From Spirosoma profusum (GTDB lineage: Bacteria; Bacteroidota; Bacteroidia; Cytophagales; Spirosomataceae), in NCBI RefSeq assembly GCF_014699005.1, contig NZ_JACWZY010000018.1, forward strand, positions 1 through 64,000: a stretch of DNA of 64,000 bases. The letters are read 5' to 3'. A program made the position numbers and the translations under genes. The first letter of the stretch is position 1. Each line of letters opens with the position of its first letter. A model generated the notes under the pieces. It did no database searches and was not told the origin of the DNA. It saw nothing but the letters and a program-made list of their open reading frames with translations. Below are positions 8,382-16,393 of this stretch, one piece after another.

Positions 8382-9349
8382 GAAATTCGCTCAACTGGCG
8401 GAACTTGAAAGGATTGTATAAACTGTATATGGAAGACAGTGTGACCTTAAAGCTGATGGAGAACGCATACATCAAAAATGTGCTCTGCCATCGTAAACGG
8501 TTACTGGACTTCAAAGCGGGAAATAAGAACATCATTGTCGCAAAGGAAGGTTACAAGGCTTACTTTAAAAAGGAATTACTGCCACAGTACTTCTACTATA
8601 AAAAATTCTTCGATGAGTCGGAGCTAGGGGCTAGTGGGCTAAAGCAGTACGATAGTTATGACATTCATACGTTAATGTTCATTTTCAACAACCGAGAGGA
8701 GTTGCGACAAAATCTGACTACAGCTCGTATTTTCAGCTCCAACGTTTTTAAGCTAAAAGATTCCAAATATTTGGAGAACCGGCCCGGACTAATGAGTGAT
8801 GTACTGTTTCTGCTTGGAGTCGATGATTTCCCAGCCAGATCAGCAAAGGAAAACCAATGGCGCTTTGTGGTAGACTGTCCTGATCCAAAATACATTCTGC
8901 TCTGCGAAAATATCGATTACCTCAAAGCTTGGTGGGAATTTCACGCTAATAACATCGAATTGTGGTATGCAGGAGGTAATAATACCCCTGTCATTGAACG
9001 TATCTCGCAGCGGCACCTAGACCTACCCCTTTTTTACATTGGTGATTGGGATTATCATGGGCTAGATATTTACTGCCGCATTCAGCATATTCTTAAGGAG
9101 AAAGGTAAGAATATACAGCTCATCACTCCTGATCCAAATACGGCCATTTATAAACCCATCAAATCTGGCCAACATCAAAGCAAATGGCTACAGGACGAGT
9201 TCTCAGGCTTAAATCGGGTCGTTTTTTCACCAAGCCAAATTGCCTTAATCGAAAGATTAATTGCCAAAAATCATTGGATTGAAGAGCAAACGATTTGGCC
9301 TATACCACAGATTATTTCACATGTTTCTGTACCTTGGAAACCCACCTAG
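8378..9349 (+). CDS. jetD: Wadjet nuclease subunit JetD (Toprim, topo VI-like)
   Basis: JetD is the nuclease that cuts plasmid DNA once the JetABC motor has stalled. The 323-residue protein has an N-terminal winged-helix-type region and a C-terminal Toprim fold related to topoisomerase VI/Spo11 A subunits (DUF2220-like). Toprim metal-binding residues are visible: E177 in LLCENID and the DxD pair D223/D225 in IGDWDYHG. The start codon overlaps the jetC stop (ATGA). The family identification is strong from the Toprim motif plus the operon position. It is the last gene of the operon, and an IS982 element begins about 190 bp downstream. Confidence 0.85.
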   Translation: MRNSLNWRNLKGLYKLYMEDSVTLKLMENAYIKNVLCHRKRLLDFKAGNKNIIVAKEGYKAYFKKELLPQYFYYKKFFDESELGASGLKQYDSYDIHTLMFIFNNREELRQNLTTARIFSSNVFKLKDSKYLENRPGLMSDVLFLLGVDDFPARSAKENQWRFVVDCPDPKYILLCENIDYLKAWWEFHANNIELWYAGGNNTPVIERISQRHLDLPLFYIGDWDYHGLDIYCRIQHILKEKGKNIQLITPDPNTAIYKPIKSGQHQSKWLQDEFSGLNRVVFSPSQIALIERLIAKNHWIEEQTIWPIPQIISHVSVPWKPT

Positions 9350-9543
9350 AGATTTAGTGAACTACTGATATGTTACCAAGTTTCCTGTAAATAATCATGC
9401 TTAACCACGGAGCCGAAAGAGAAGAGTAAAAATACTGTCGCTAACAGCAGCTTAGCTCAAGCAGGATTGATGATCTTTAACAAATATTCGCCTATCTGTT
9501 GAGTTTCGTTGACACGGTCATGCTGTTGCTAACGTAACGTGAG

Positions 9544-10450
9544 TTATGGATAAAGACGTTTTTGGACAGGCACGACAATAGAAGGTTTCTGATCGTAAAA
9601 GCAGTAGGCAACCAAACCTGCCAATACGTTGAGCTGACCATTCATGCCACTGCGATGCCGCGTATGCTCTGTATCAAAAACCGATGTTAGTAAGTCATTG
9701 ACCGACTCGATAAGCCCCCGTTTACGCAGATTCAGTTTGTTACCTAAGGGCATCAACGTATTTTTCATCCAGCGCCGAAGCTTCGTGACTAGCTGCAAAC
9801 CCCGGGCGTAGAAGTCAGCAAACAGACTGGTCAGATAACCCCGATCACCAAAACAATAGCCTTGTAAATCAGCTAAGAGCTGAGGCAACAGGTTTTTGTT
9901 GTTATCGGCCACATTACCCGGTGTAAGCATAAAGTTGACTAATTCCCCGTACTGATTGATGACTAAATGGGCTTTGAGGCCGTAGAACCAGCCCATCGAT
10001 GATTTACCGCGAGCAGCTATACCGGCAAAGACCTTGTTCGAGTTGATGCGGTGATTATCGCAAACGGCTAACGATTTGCTATCGACGATGTAGAAACCGG
10101 TTCGGCGCCCCTGGGCGCAAAGCCATTTCAGGAGTAGAAATAGGCCTGGCAGCAAGCGGGGCATGCGAGCCACGAACCGCTCGTAGCTGATCAGATGAGG
10201 AAAGTAGGTCTGCATCTGAGTTTCAATCCAGTGCTGATAGTAATACTGAAAACATTTGGCTCCGGAGTGCTGATAGAAAATGGTGATAGTTAGCATCTCG
10301 CTGTCACTCAGGGTTGATTGCCTTGAGGTGGGTAGGCAATTATGCTGAGTTTGCCATTGAGTCAGGGCGTTACAGAAATCATCGCAGCCGGGCCGCCGGG
10401 GCGGTGATGAATATTTCGATGAGCTTGTTTACTTTATCTTCGCGGAGCAT
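9544..10450 (-). pseudogene. IS982 transposase, frameshifted by a 19-bp insertion
   Basis: Reading begins at ATG 10450 (MLREDKVNKLIEIF) and shifts frame at 10388-10406, where a GC-rich 19-bp sequence sits. Removing exactly those 19 bases restores EIFICDDFCNALTQW and one continuous 295-residue protein, the normal IS982 length. The rest carries IS982 hallmarks: IVDSKSLAVC, GKSSMGWFYGLKAHLVI, FGDRGYL, an RKRGLIESVNDLL helix holding the last catalytic glutamate, and HRSGMNGQLNVLAGLVAYC. The second part alone is open from an internal ATG at 10296 (250 residues), but that lacks the N-terminal DNA-binding region. The inserted bases match the core of a hairpin repeat near 61.3 kb. Confidence 0.85.
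10388..10406. repeat. 19-bp GC-rich insertion in the transposase
   Basis: The sequence CCGGGCCGCCGGGGCGGTG differs at one base from 61284-61302, and from the reverse complement of 61337-61355, the two arms of an intergenic hairpin ahead of ychF. It accounts exactly for the broken reading frame. Confidence 0.7.
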
Positions 10451-10560
10451 AGGAGCAGAAGGATGAGAAATGATACTTGGCCGTACAAATCTCTACAACT
10501 TTTGCTCTCTATGCACTCTTAATCAATCACTTATCGCCGCCATTATCCATAGCTCACGTT

Positions 10561-11172
10561 AAGTAAGTTATTTCCCGGGTAACAAATCTTGCATGCCAGT
10601 TGTATAACGCCAACCTTTGGGCTTTACTTATAGCCTAATGGTCACTTGCCAGTATAGAGAATGGTGGAAAAACGATCAAAGTGTCAGATCGTCTGGGGAT
10701 GGTTAAATGGAAAGTGTTACATCACTTACAATCGCAGTGTATGGACCCCGAAAACGCTATTTCTAGTGAACCGGTCATTTTGGGCCTGAGTATACCCGAG
10801 CGACCGAAAAGCCATAGTATGGTCGTAACGTCTACCCTAAGCGACATTCTACGCTCCGGCACTATTTCTACTATTTTCATCGTGGCTTTAGAAGTAGATA
10901 CGCAAAGTCACCTACAGCTATCAAAGTTTATTGCTTGTTATAGGCAGGTTGCCGGTAGGTGAGCGCTTGACAGTTAAATCCCGCTTTCAGCAAACTGTCT
11001 CCAGTCAGTGCGAGCGTGTGTAATACACTAATTGAGTGTATTACAGTCAGGAGTATATTACTACGTAAAGTTGTCAGATATTAAAAACACCAACTAGGTT
11101 CATTCTCATAAAACCCTCCCAAGTGAGACGCAGAAATGTTCATGAGTGGGCAGCTTTAATAATCCTACGGCG
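10561..11172. other. non-coding stretch between IS982 and the RES toxin
   Basis: I see no gene that I can support. A 93-codon frame from GTG 10681 has no recognisable family, no ATG start and ordinary-looking surroundings. The only clear structure is the palindrome at 11019-11045. Confidence 0.4.
11019..11045. repeat. perfect 11-bp inverted repeat
   Basis: The arms TGTAATACACT and AGTGTATTACA are perfectly complementary with a 5-base loop. It lies about 130 bp beyond the RES toxin stop. There is no T-run beside it, so it is more like a protein-binding palindrome or mobile-element scar than a terminator. Confidence 0.6.
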
Positions 11173-11646
11173 TTACGGGGTGCGCCAGAGCCGAGGATCA
11201 ATAGGGAAAGGCTTAGCGCTGACAACATCAATTTCAGCAAACGACCCATGAGCTGGATGTAAGAGGTAGTTGTAGGATTCGGCGACTACGGCCGAGGGTA
11301 CGCCTATAGCCAGCACATCTGGGTTAGTTAGCCAGTTAGCCATGAATCGGTGATTGTCTGTAAAGCTAGCTTCATCGCGCCAGTTAACCGGTAGCTCTTC
11401 CAGGCTGAGCACCCGTCGATTATCTGGAACAGATAGCGTTAGTAGCATCAGCCGGGGCAGGTCCCCATAAGGCAGCGTTGGCAAGTGAACCAGTTGTTCG
11501 AGCAAGGCCAACTCGGGACTGGCTGAAGTGTAGAGAATACCCCGACCAGCGGGGTGCCAGCGGCCACTATGCAAACGGGCACCTTCTGCCGACAAGGGCG
11601 TGCTTAGAAACCGCTCTTTAATCAAGCGATAAACGGTATAGCTCAT
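11173..11646 (-). CDS. RES-domain toxin
   Basis: This 157-residue RES-domain protein begins YTVYRLIKERF and continues with GRWHPAGRGILYTS (RES core arginine and tyrosine), then ELALLEQLVHL, carrying the conserved glutamate. The C terminus GSFAEIDVVSAKPFPIDPRLW is also typical. RES toxins deplete NAD+ or ADP-ribosylate host proteins and are held in check by Xre/MbcA-like antitoxins. The antitoxin gene is directly upstream with an 8-bp gap, in the usual antitoxin-first order. The length is typical and no damage is visible. Which of the two biochemical activities applies here cannot be told from sequence. Confidence 0.88.
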   Translation of the reverse strand: MSYTVYRLIKERFLSTPLSAEGARLHSGRWHPAGRGILYTSASPELALLEQLVHLPTLPYGDLPRLMLLTLSVPDNRRVLSLEELPVNWRDEASFTDNHRFMANWLTNPDVLAIGVPSAVVAESYNYLLHPAHGSFAEIDVVSAKPFPIDPRLWRTP

Positions 11647-11654
11647 CGTTGACT

Positions 11655-12059
11655 TTAGGCGTAGATGCCGTGTTCAATCCGGCCCAGCACGGTATGGACC
11701 ATCCCAAAGCCAACCAATGTGTCTAGCAAAGCCAGTGGGGTTTGCCGGTGGAGTTCGGCCAGGGGCACTCGTAACCAGCGGCTCAACACCTCCGCTCGCT
11801 CATCGAAGACGTCCAGGCCATGGCGAATCAGAGCTTCCAGCAATAATAGCCGCTCAGAGGCATTGCTGTCTAGCCGCACCTCGGGGCGTAGTCGGTGCAG
11901 GGTCCGTTCCGAGAGATTAAGGATACGGGCCATCTCTTTGTCGGTTAGTCCAATCAACTGAGCGACTTCGTCGGCCTTATGCCGACTAAGACCAGCGCGC
12001 GCCTGCTCGACTAACCCAAAGCCGCTATCCTCACTACCTGTTTCAATAACTAACTCCAT
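11655..12059 (-). CDS. Xre/MbcA/ParS-type antitoxin of the RES pair
   Basis: This 134-residue antitoxin has an N-terminal Xre-like helix-turn-helix (IGLTDKEMARILNLSERTLHRLRPE) and the C-terminal MbcA/ParS/Xre toxin-binding domain (DUF2384-like; WLRVPLAELHRQTPLALLDTLVGF). It is predicted to neutralise the RES toxin encoded 8 bp downstream and to repress the operon. Two palindromes spaced two helical turns apart lie just upstream of its start (12065-12100) and are good operator candidates. The start ATG at 12059 is the first in frame and gives the normal family length. Confidence 0.88.
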   Translation of the reverse strand: MELVIETGSEDSGFGLVEQARAGLSRHKADEVAQLIGLTDKEMARILNLSERTLHRLRPEVRLDSNASERLLLLEALIRHGLDVFDERAEVLSRWLRVPLAELHRQTPLALLDTLVGFGMVHTVLGRIEHGIYA

Positions 12060-12064
12060 AATAA

Positions 12065-12100
12065 GTGCTATTTGGCACGAATATATACGCCATTTGGCGT
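12065..12100 (-). promoter_or_regulatory. paired palindromes, probable Xre operator
   Basis: Two related palindromes, GTGCTATTTGGCAC (12065-12078) and ACGCCATTTGGCGT (12087-12100), share the centre ATTTGGC. Their centres are 22 bp apart, so both would face the same side of the helix. They abut the antitoxin start. Autoregulation is known for this toxin-antitoxin family; the site assignment is inference. Confidence 0.55.
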
Positions 12101-12248
12101 AAAGGCAAATTTGAGGATATAACTCGGCTAATTAGCCAGTTTAAGCAGGGTTCATGTAATACTCTTGCTTGAAACGATTAGAACATTCATGTATCTGCTT
12201 CAGAAAATGGGCGTTTCTCGAGACAACCATTCTGTTATTAGCTGGAAG

Positions 12249-13163
12249 CTGTTTAGGGTTTCCTGTTTTCAGGGATTTTACGAAAGAAAATTATAAAGAA
12301 GGCCATGAAATGCAAAGCCTTCCAGTTACGAACTGAAAACTCAAAGCGTACCAGTAAGGCTTTAAAGCCGTCCAGCCACGCATTCGAGCCTTCAACCGCC
12401 ACTCGGTCAGCATACAAGACTTCATCAAATACGTGCTGACCCGACTCATAGCTGACGGATGAACCGTTCCGTGGATTGGGGCGCACATTTAAAATGATTT
12501 CCTCTGCCTCACAGGCAGCTCGGAAGCCATCAGCATCAAACCCAGCATCGGCGTTGAGAAACAAGCCTTTTAGACAGATACCCGCTTCCTTCAAGAGCTT
12601 GCAGATTTCCTCAAATAAAGTCTGGATCTCGAACAAATCATGATGCTCACCCGCTTGGGGAGTAGACATGGCCAGTACAACACCCTGACGATCCGTAATA
12701 AACAAGGCATTGGTTGTATTAGCCGCTTTACGCCCTTGGTAGCCAACCGCATCGCCACCGTTTTTGGCTGGTGTGTGACTACCGTCAAACTCCGCACTTG
12801 ACAGATCCAAACAGTGGCGGAATGTCTTCAGCAGGTTAAGCCAACCGGCTTGCCAGCAACCCGCTAATGACCAGTTATTGAAATGATAGAATACTGTATT
12901 CCAGCTAATGGCGTCTTCTCGCCCAAAGTGTTCAATGATGGGCAGTTCACGCCATTGACAGCCTGTTTTGAGTCGATACAGCATAGAGGCAACGAGCTGG
13001 TGGCGAGACACAGATGGCTGTGGCCCCCGTTTATTGATGGGTAGGTGTGGGACAATCCAAGTTTCGATAGTAAGTTTGCTAAGTACCCCCATGAGTCAGT
13101 ATGAATTCGTTTGGCAAAACAAAGTTCGTACTTCATCGGGGTATTTTGTTAAACCTTAAACAG
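12249..13163 (-). mobile_element. IS5-family insertion sequence
   Basis: Imperfect terminal repeats at 12249-12261 and 13151-13163 (CTGTTTARGGTTT, 12 of 13 matching) enclose one transposase gene, giving about 915 bp. No clear target duplication was found, so the exact ends are uncertain by a few bases. Confidence 0.7.
12253..13092 (-). CDS. IS5-family transposase
   Basis: This 279-residue DDE transposase has an N-terminal IS5-type region (YRLKTGCQWRELP). The catalytic domain shows the first aspartate in AEFDGSHTPAK, the second in LNADAGFDADGF, and the final glutamate region in VAVEGSNAWLDGFKALLVRFE. It looks complete and in one frame, so the element could be active. The stop falls about 4 bp inside the left terminal repeat, as is common for compact IS5 members. 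It sits between the RES/Xre pair and the tRNA gene, at the right edge of the accessory region. Confidence 0.85.
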   Translation of the reverse strand: MGVLSKLTIETWIVPHLPINKRGPQPSVSRHQLVASMLYRLKTGCQWRELPIIEHFGREDAISWNTVFYHFNNWSLAGCWQAGWLNLLKTFRHCLDLSSAEFDGSHTPAKNGGDAVGYQGRKAANTTNALFITDRQGVVLAMSTPQAGEHHDLFEIQTLFEEICKLLKEAGICLKGLFLNADAGFDADGFRAACEAEEIILNVRPNPRNGSSVSYESGQHVFDEVLYADRVAVEGSNAWLDGFKALLVRFEFSVRNWKALHFMAFFIIFFRKIPENRKP

Positions 13164-13251
13164 GTTCACGAATAATATCAATACGAGGGGACGGAATAGG
13201 GGACGGATTTACTTTACTTTCTCGTATTTCTTTTGATAAAGTATGATAAAG

Positions 13252-13308
13252 AAAAAAGGTTAACTCGCTGATTTTTAGTGTATTTAACACCTTTGCGAAT
13301 TAACCTTT
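13252..13308 (-). terminator. terminator downstream of tRNA-Thr
   Basis: On the minus strand AAAGGTTAA pairs with TTAACCTTT, with CGC/GCG continuing the stem, followed by a T-run. It lies directly beyond the 3' end of the tRNA. Confidence 0.6.
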
Positions 13309-13320
13309 GTACGAAAAAAG

Positions 13321-13393
<73 letters not shown>

Positions 13394-13413
13394 TTTTGCG
13401 CTGTTTGAGGGTG

Positions 13414-13445
13414 CAAATATATGGGTTCGTAACTATGTGTGCAAA
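13414..13445 (-). promoter_or_regulatory. Bacteroidota-type promoter for tRNA-Thr
   Basis: On the minus strand a TTTG at 13445-13442 and TATATTTG at 13421-13414 are separated by 20 bases. This matches the Bacteroidota housekeeping consensus TTTG-N19..21-TAnnTTTG. It lies 20 bp upstream of the tRNA 5' end. Confidence 0.7.
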
Positions 13446-13527
13446 AACCGTGTCTATTTTTCACGGATACTCACCTATTTTCGAGCGATTATTGCATTGT
13501 AAAATCAAAACAAACACGTAGCGCTTT

Positions 13528-14622
13528 ATGAACGTACCAAATCCCCTGCTCATTGATGCCCATTTAGACATGTCGTTAAATGCAATTGAATGGAATCGTG
13601 ATTTACGCCTTACGGTCAATCAGATTCGGGCGCAGGAGCAGGGAATGAATGATAAAATTGACCGGGGTCGGGGCACTGTCGCGTTTCCCGAACTTCGGCG
13701 TGGAAATATTGGCCTCGTTGTCGCTACGCAAATTGCCCGATTCAACCAAAGTAATGGCAATTTACCCGGTGCTGGATGGAATTCACCAGAGCAGGCATGG
13801 GCTATGACGCAGGCGCAACGTATCTGGTACGAAACCATGCAGGATGCTGGGGATATGATACAAATTCGAGATCGCGAAGGGCTGGAAAAGCACGTATCAC
13901 TTTGGCTTGATGAGAATAAACCAAATGAGAATAAACCAATTGGGTACATTCTGAGTCTGGAAGGAGCCGATTCGCTAGTCAATCTTTCGTATCTTGAAAA
14001 AGCCTACTCTTATGGACTACGCGCAATGGGACCGGCGCACTACAGCACAGGTCGATACGCTCCCGGTACAGGTTTAAGCGGACCACTGACACCACTTGGC
14101 CGCGAACTGGTACGTGAAATGGATCGATTGGGAATGATACTGGATGCGACTCACTTGACTGATGAAGGTTTTGACGAAGCCTTAAGCCTCTTCAAAGGGC
14201 CAGTTTGGGCCAGCCACCATAACTGCCGGGCGTTGGCACCGCACCAGCGGCAACTCACCGACGATCAAATTCGTCAATTAACGGAGCGGGGTGGAGTAAT
14301 TGGTGGCTGCTTCGATGCCTGGATGATGAAACCCGGATTTACTCAACGTATTAGCAGCCCAGCCGCTTTCGGTATCACCATCGAAACTATCATTGATCAC
14401 TACGACCACATTTGCCAGCTTACGGGCAATAGTGAACACATTGCTATTGGCAGTGATTTAGACGGTACGTATGGCACCGAACAGTCGCCGAGTGATTTAG
14501 ATACGATAGCAGATTTGCAGAAACTGACCGGCCTGTTAGCCAAACGGGGTTATTCGGCCAGTGATATTGATAACATCTTCCACAAAAACTGGCTTCGTTT
14601 CCTGCGAAAAGCGTGGAAATAG
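13528..14622 (+). CDS. membrane-dipeptidase-type peptidase (M19)
   Basis: This 364-residue member of peptidase family M19 (renal dipeptidase-like) has a binuclear zinc site. Visible landmarks are DAHLDMS near residue 10 (HxD zinc ligands), LEGADSL (bridging glutamate) near residue 150, MGPAHYSTGRYAPGTG, ILDATHLTD, WASHHNCRAL (the second zinc histidine region) and IAIGSDLDGTYG near the end. It hydrolyses dipeptides, probably from peptide scavenging. There is no signal peptide, so it is likely cytoplasmic. The ATG at 13528 begins directly with the conserved N terminus. It converges with purQ, whose stop is about 40 bp away. Confidence 0.88.
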   Translation: MNVPNPLLIDAHLDMSLNAIEWNRDLRLTVNQIRAQEQGMNDKIDRGRGTVAFPELRRGNIGLVVATQIARFNQSNGNLPGAGWNSPEQAWAMTQAQRIWYETMQDAGDMIQIRDREGLEKHVSLWLDENKPNENKPIGYILSLEGADSLVNLSYLEKAYSYGLRAMGPAHYSTGRYAPGTGLSGPLTPLGRELVREMDRLGMILDATHLTDEGFDEALSLFKGPVWASHHNCRALAPHQRQLTDDQIRQLTERGGVIGGCFDAWMMKPGFTQRISSPAAFGITIETIIDHYDHICQLTGNSEHIAIGSDLDGTYGTEQSPSDLDTIADLQKLTGLLAKRGYSASDIDNIFHKNWLRFLRKAWK

Positions 14623-14663
14623 AATTGATGTATGACTTCGGCTAATACGCTATGTATCCTACA

Positions 14664-15350
14664 TCAAACCAAAACTGCTTTCAGAATCTGATCCAGAATA
14701 AGCCGACCGTCGGTGTTGCCAAGCGCAGGGTCGGCAGCACGTTCGGGGTGAGGCATCATACCGAAAACGTTTTTGCCTTTGTTTGTTACGCCCGCAATAT
14801 TTTCGAGACTTCCGTTTGGATTGGCGGCTTCCGTAATGGCACCAGTTTCGTCGCAGTAGCGGAATAAAACCTGGCCGTTATCATTTAAGGCTTTCAACGT
14901 ATCGGCGTCGGCAAAATAGCGACCCTCGCCGTGGGCCATCGGAATTTTGTAAGCTGCCCGGTCTAAATCAGCCGTTAGCAACGCATCGGGCGACTGTGGA
15001 GTGAGGTAAATATTCTTACAGACGTACTGCTGATTGGCGTTACGTAGCAAAACGCCCGGAACCAATCGAGCTTCGGCCAGCACCTGAAATCCATTGCAGA
15101 TACCCATCAGATAACCACCCCGGTTGGCATGCGCAATCACTTCGTTCATGATGGGAGAGAAGCGCGCCACAGCACCAGTACGTAGGTAGTCTCCATACGA
15201 AAAACCACCGGGCAGAATAATGAAGTCACAGCCCTGTAAGTCGTGGTCTTTATGCCAAAGCTTAACCACTTCCTGACCCATTAGTTCGAGTGTATCGACA
15301 GCGTCCTGATCGCAGTTAGAGCCGGGGAAAACAACAACGCCAAATTTCAT
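14664..15350 (-). CDS. purQ: phosphoribosylformylglycinamidine synthase subunit PurQ
   Basis: PurQ is the glutaminase subunit of FGAM synthase in de novo purine synthesis, supplying ammonia to PurL with PurS. From ATG 15350 the protein is 228 residues and begins KFGVVVFPGSNCDQDA, the canonical PurQ start. It shows the nucleophile cysteine in GICNGFQVL and the C-terminal His-x-Glu in PHPERA. The frame stays open upstream to 15455, but that part is translated hairpin-repeat DNA, so I reject the longer start. The repeat element ends about 13 bp ahead of the start codon. Two nucleotidase genes lie upstream on the same strand, also in nucleotide metabolism. Confidence 0.93.
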   Translation of the reverse strand: MKFGVVVFPGSNCDQDAVDTLELMGQEVVKLWHKDHDLQGCDFIILPGGFSYGDYLRTGAVARFSPIMNEVIAHANRGGYLMGICNGFQVLAEARLVPGVLLRNANQQYVCKNIYLTPQSPDALLTADLDRAAYKIPMAHGEGRYFADADTLKALNDNGQVLFRYCDETGAITEAANPNGSLENIAGVTNKGKNVFGMMPHPERAADPALGNTDGRLILDQILKAVLV

Positions 15351-15362
15351 AGATAAAGAACG

Positions 15363-15449
15363 AAAGAGTGAAAGAGCGAAAGAATGCAAGAGTGAAGGCG
15401 CCTGCCGGATGGCTTTCGCTCTTGCATTCTTTCGCTCTTTTACTCTTTG
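15363..15449. repeat. inverted-repeat element, GAAAGAGTGAAAGAGCG family, copy 1
   Basis: Arms of about 35 bp at 15363-15397 and 15413-15449 are rich in GAAAGAGTGAAAG and flank a GC-rich centre. It sits between the nucleotidase stop and the purQ start. Relatives are at 61268-61374 and 62656-62757, each immediately ahead of a start codon. Confidence 0.75.
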
Positions 15450-15457
15450 GAACAAAG

Positions 15458-16393
15458 TTACGACACCTCAACGGATTTCCCGCTGCTGTAAACGGCTTTT
15501 CCCGGTTCAAACGTCAGGTCAATACGTCCCAGGTTTATACCCGCAAATCCAACCTGATTAATCCAGACGGGTTGTCCATCCCGATTATTGATAGCTACGG
15601 GTGCATCCAGAAATGTATGTGTATGGCCGCCGATAATCAGGTCAATGTTACGTGTCTGAGCAGCCAGTACGTTGTCAGATACAGTTGAATCGTTGTATTT
15701 AAAACCCAAATGCGATAGGCAGATTACGTAATCACACTTTTCTTTCGCCCGTAGTTGTGTCGCCGTATTGTTAGCAATTTCGACAGGATCGAGGTATTTT
15801 GTTTCCAGATACGCACTCCTCGGAATAAGCCCTTCCGGCTTGATACCCAGCCCGAATACGCCAACCCGAATGCCATCCTTATAGAACACCTTGTAGGGCT
15901 TCGACCGGCCATCCATTGCTGTATTTTTAAAGTCGTAATTGGCAATCAATATTGGAAAACTTGCCTTACCAAATTGAGTCACCATATTGTCTAGACCGCC
16001 GTCGAAATCATGATTGCCGATAGTGCCTGCATCGTAGCCAAGCTGGTTCATCGCCAGAATTTCAGGCTCTCCTTTATACAGATTGAAATAGGGCGTTCCC
16101 TGAAAAATATCACCTGCATCGAACAGAAGGACATTAGCCTGTTCCTGACGAATTTTTCGGATGAGTGTAGCACGGCGGGCGACGCCACCTTTACCGGCGT
16201 TCCGACTGCCATCCATTGGGAACGGGTCGAGTCGGCTGTGTACGTCGTTGGTGTGCAGAATGGTCAGCGATGTAGTTTTTCGCCCAATGCTACGTCCAGA
16301 ATGGGCCAATACGTCGGGAGCTACCGAACCAATAACGGCGGCAGTGCCAAACAGTTTCAGAAATTGACGTCTATTCGATGCTGATACGTCCAT
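15458..16393 (-). CDS. Tat-exported 5'-nucleotidase catalytic domain (metallophosphatase)
   Basis: The 311-residue product starts with a twin-arginine signal, SNRRQFLKLFG followed by a hydrophobic stretch. It continues with the UshA-type calcineurin-like phosphatase domain: LTILHTNDVHSRLD, DAGDIFQGTP, GTIGNHDFD and GGHTHTF. This is the metal-binding half of a periplasmic 5'-nucleotidase/2',3'-cyclic phosphodiesterase. The substrate-specificity half is missing from this gene but is encoded just upstream in the neighbouring overlapping gene. The two probably work together in the periplasm to recover nucleosides and phosphate. The stop lies 8 bp before the hairpin element that separates it from purQ. 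Confidence 0.88.
   Translation of the reverse strand: MDVSASNRRQFLKLFGTAAVIGSVAPDVLAHSGRSIGRKTTSLTILHTNDVHSRLDPFPMDGSRNAGKGGVARRATLIRKIRQEQANVLLFDAGDIFQGTPYFNLYKGEPEILAMNQLGYDAGTIGNHDFDGGLDNMVTQFGKASFPILIANYDFKNTAMDGRSKPYKVFYKDGIRVGVFGLGIKPEGLIPRSAYLETKYLDPVEIANNTATQLRAKEKCDYVICLSHLGFKYNDSTVSDNVLAAQTRNIDLIIGGHTHTFLDAPVAINNRDGQPVWINQVGFAGINLGRIDLTFEPGKAVYSSGKSVEVS

Larger units (their letters stand above)
9536..10560 (-). mobile_element. IS982-family insertion sequence
   Basis: Terminal inverted repeats at 9536-9553 and 10543-10560 match at 17 of 18 positions (AACGTGAGYTATGGATAA). They enclose a single transposase gene, giving a 1025-bp element, the usual IS982 size. I see no convincing target duplication. 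The transposase frame is disrupted, so this copy is probably not autonomous. It lies between the Wadjet operon and the RES/Xre pair. Confidence 0.85.

Noticed and set aside
9544..10296. IS982 transposase as an intact 250-residue gene from ATG 10296
   Set aside because: Upstream sequence in the same frame and in the shifted frame encodes the missing N terminus, separated by a 19-bp insertion, so the gene is interrupted.
10681..10962. 93-codon frame between IS982 and the RES toxin
   Set aside because: It has a GTG start only, no recognisable family and no upstream signal; I could not support it as a gene.
15351..15455. Longer purQ start at 15455
   Set aside because: The extra 35 residues are translated hairpin-repeat DNA; PurQ proteins begin at KFGVVVFPGSN.
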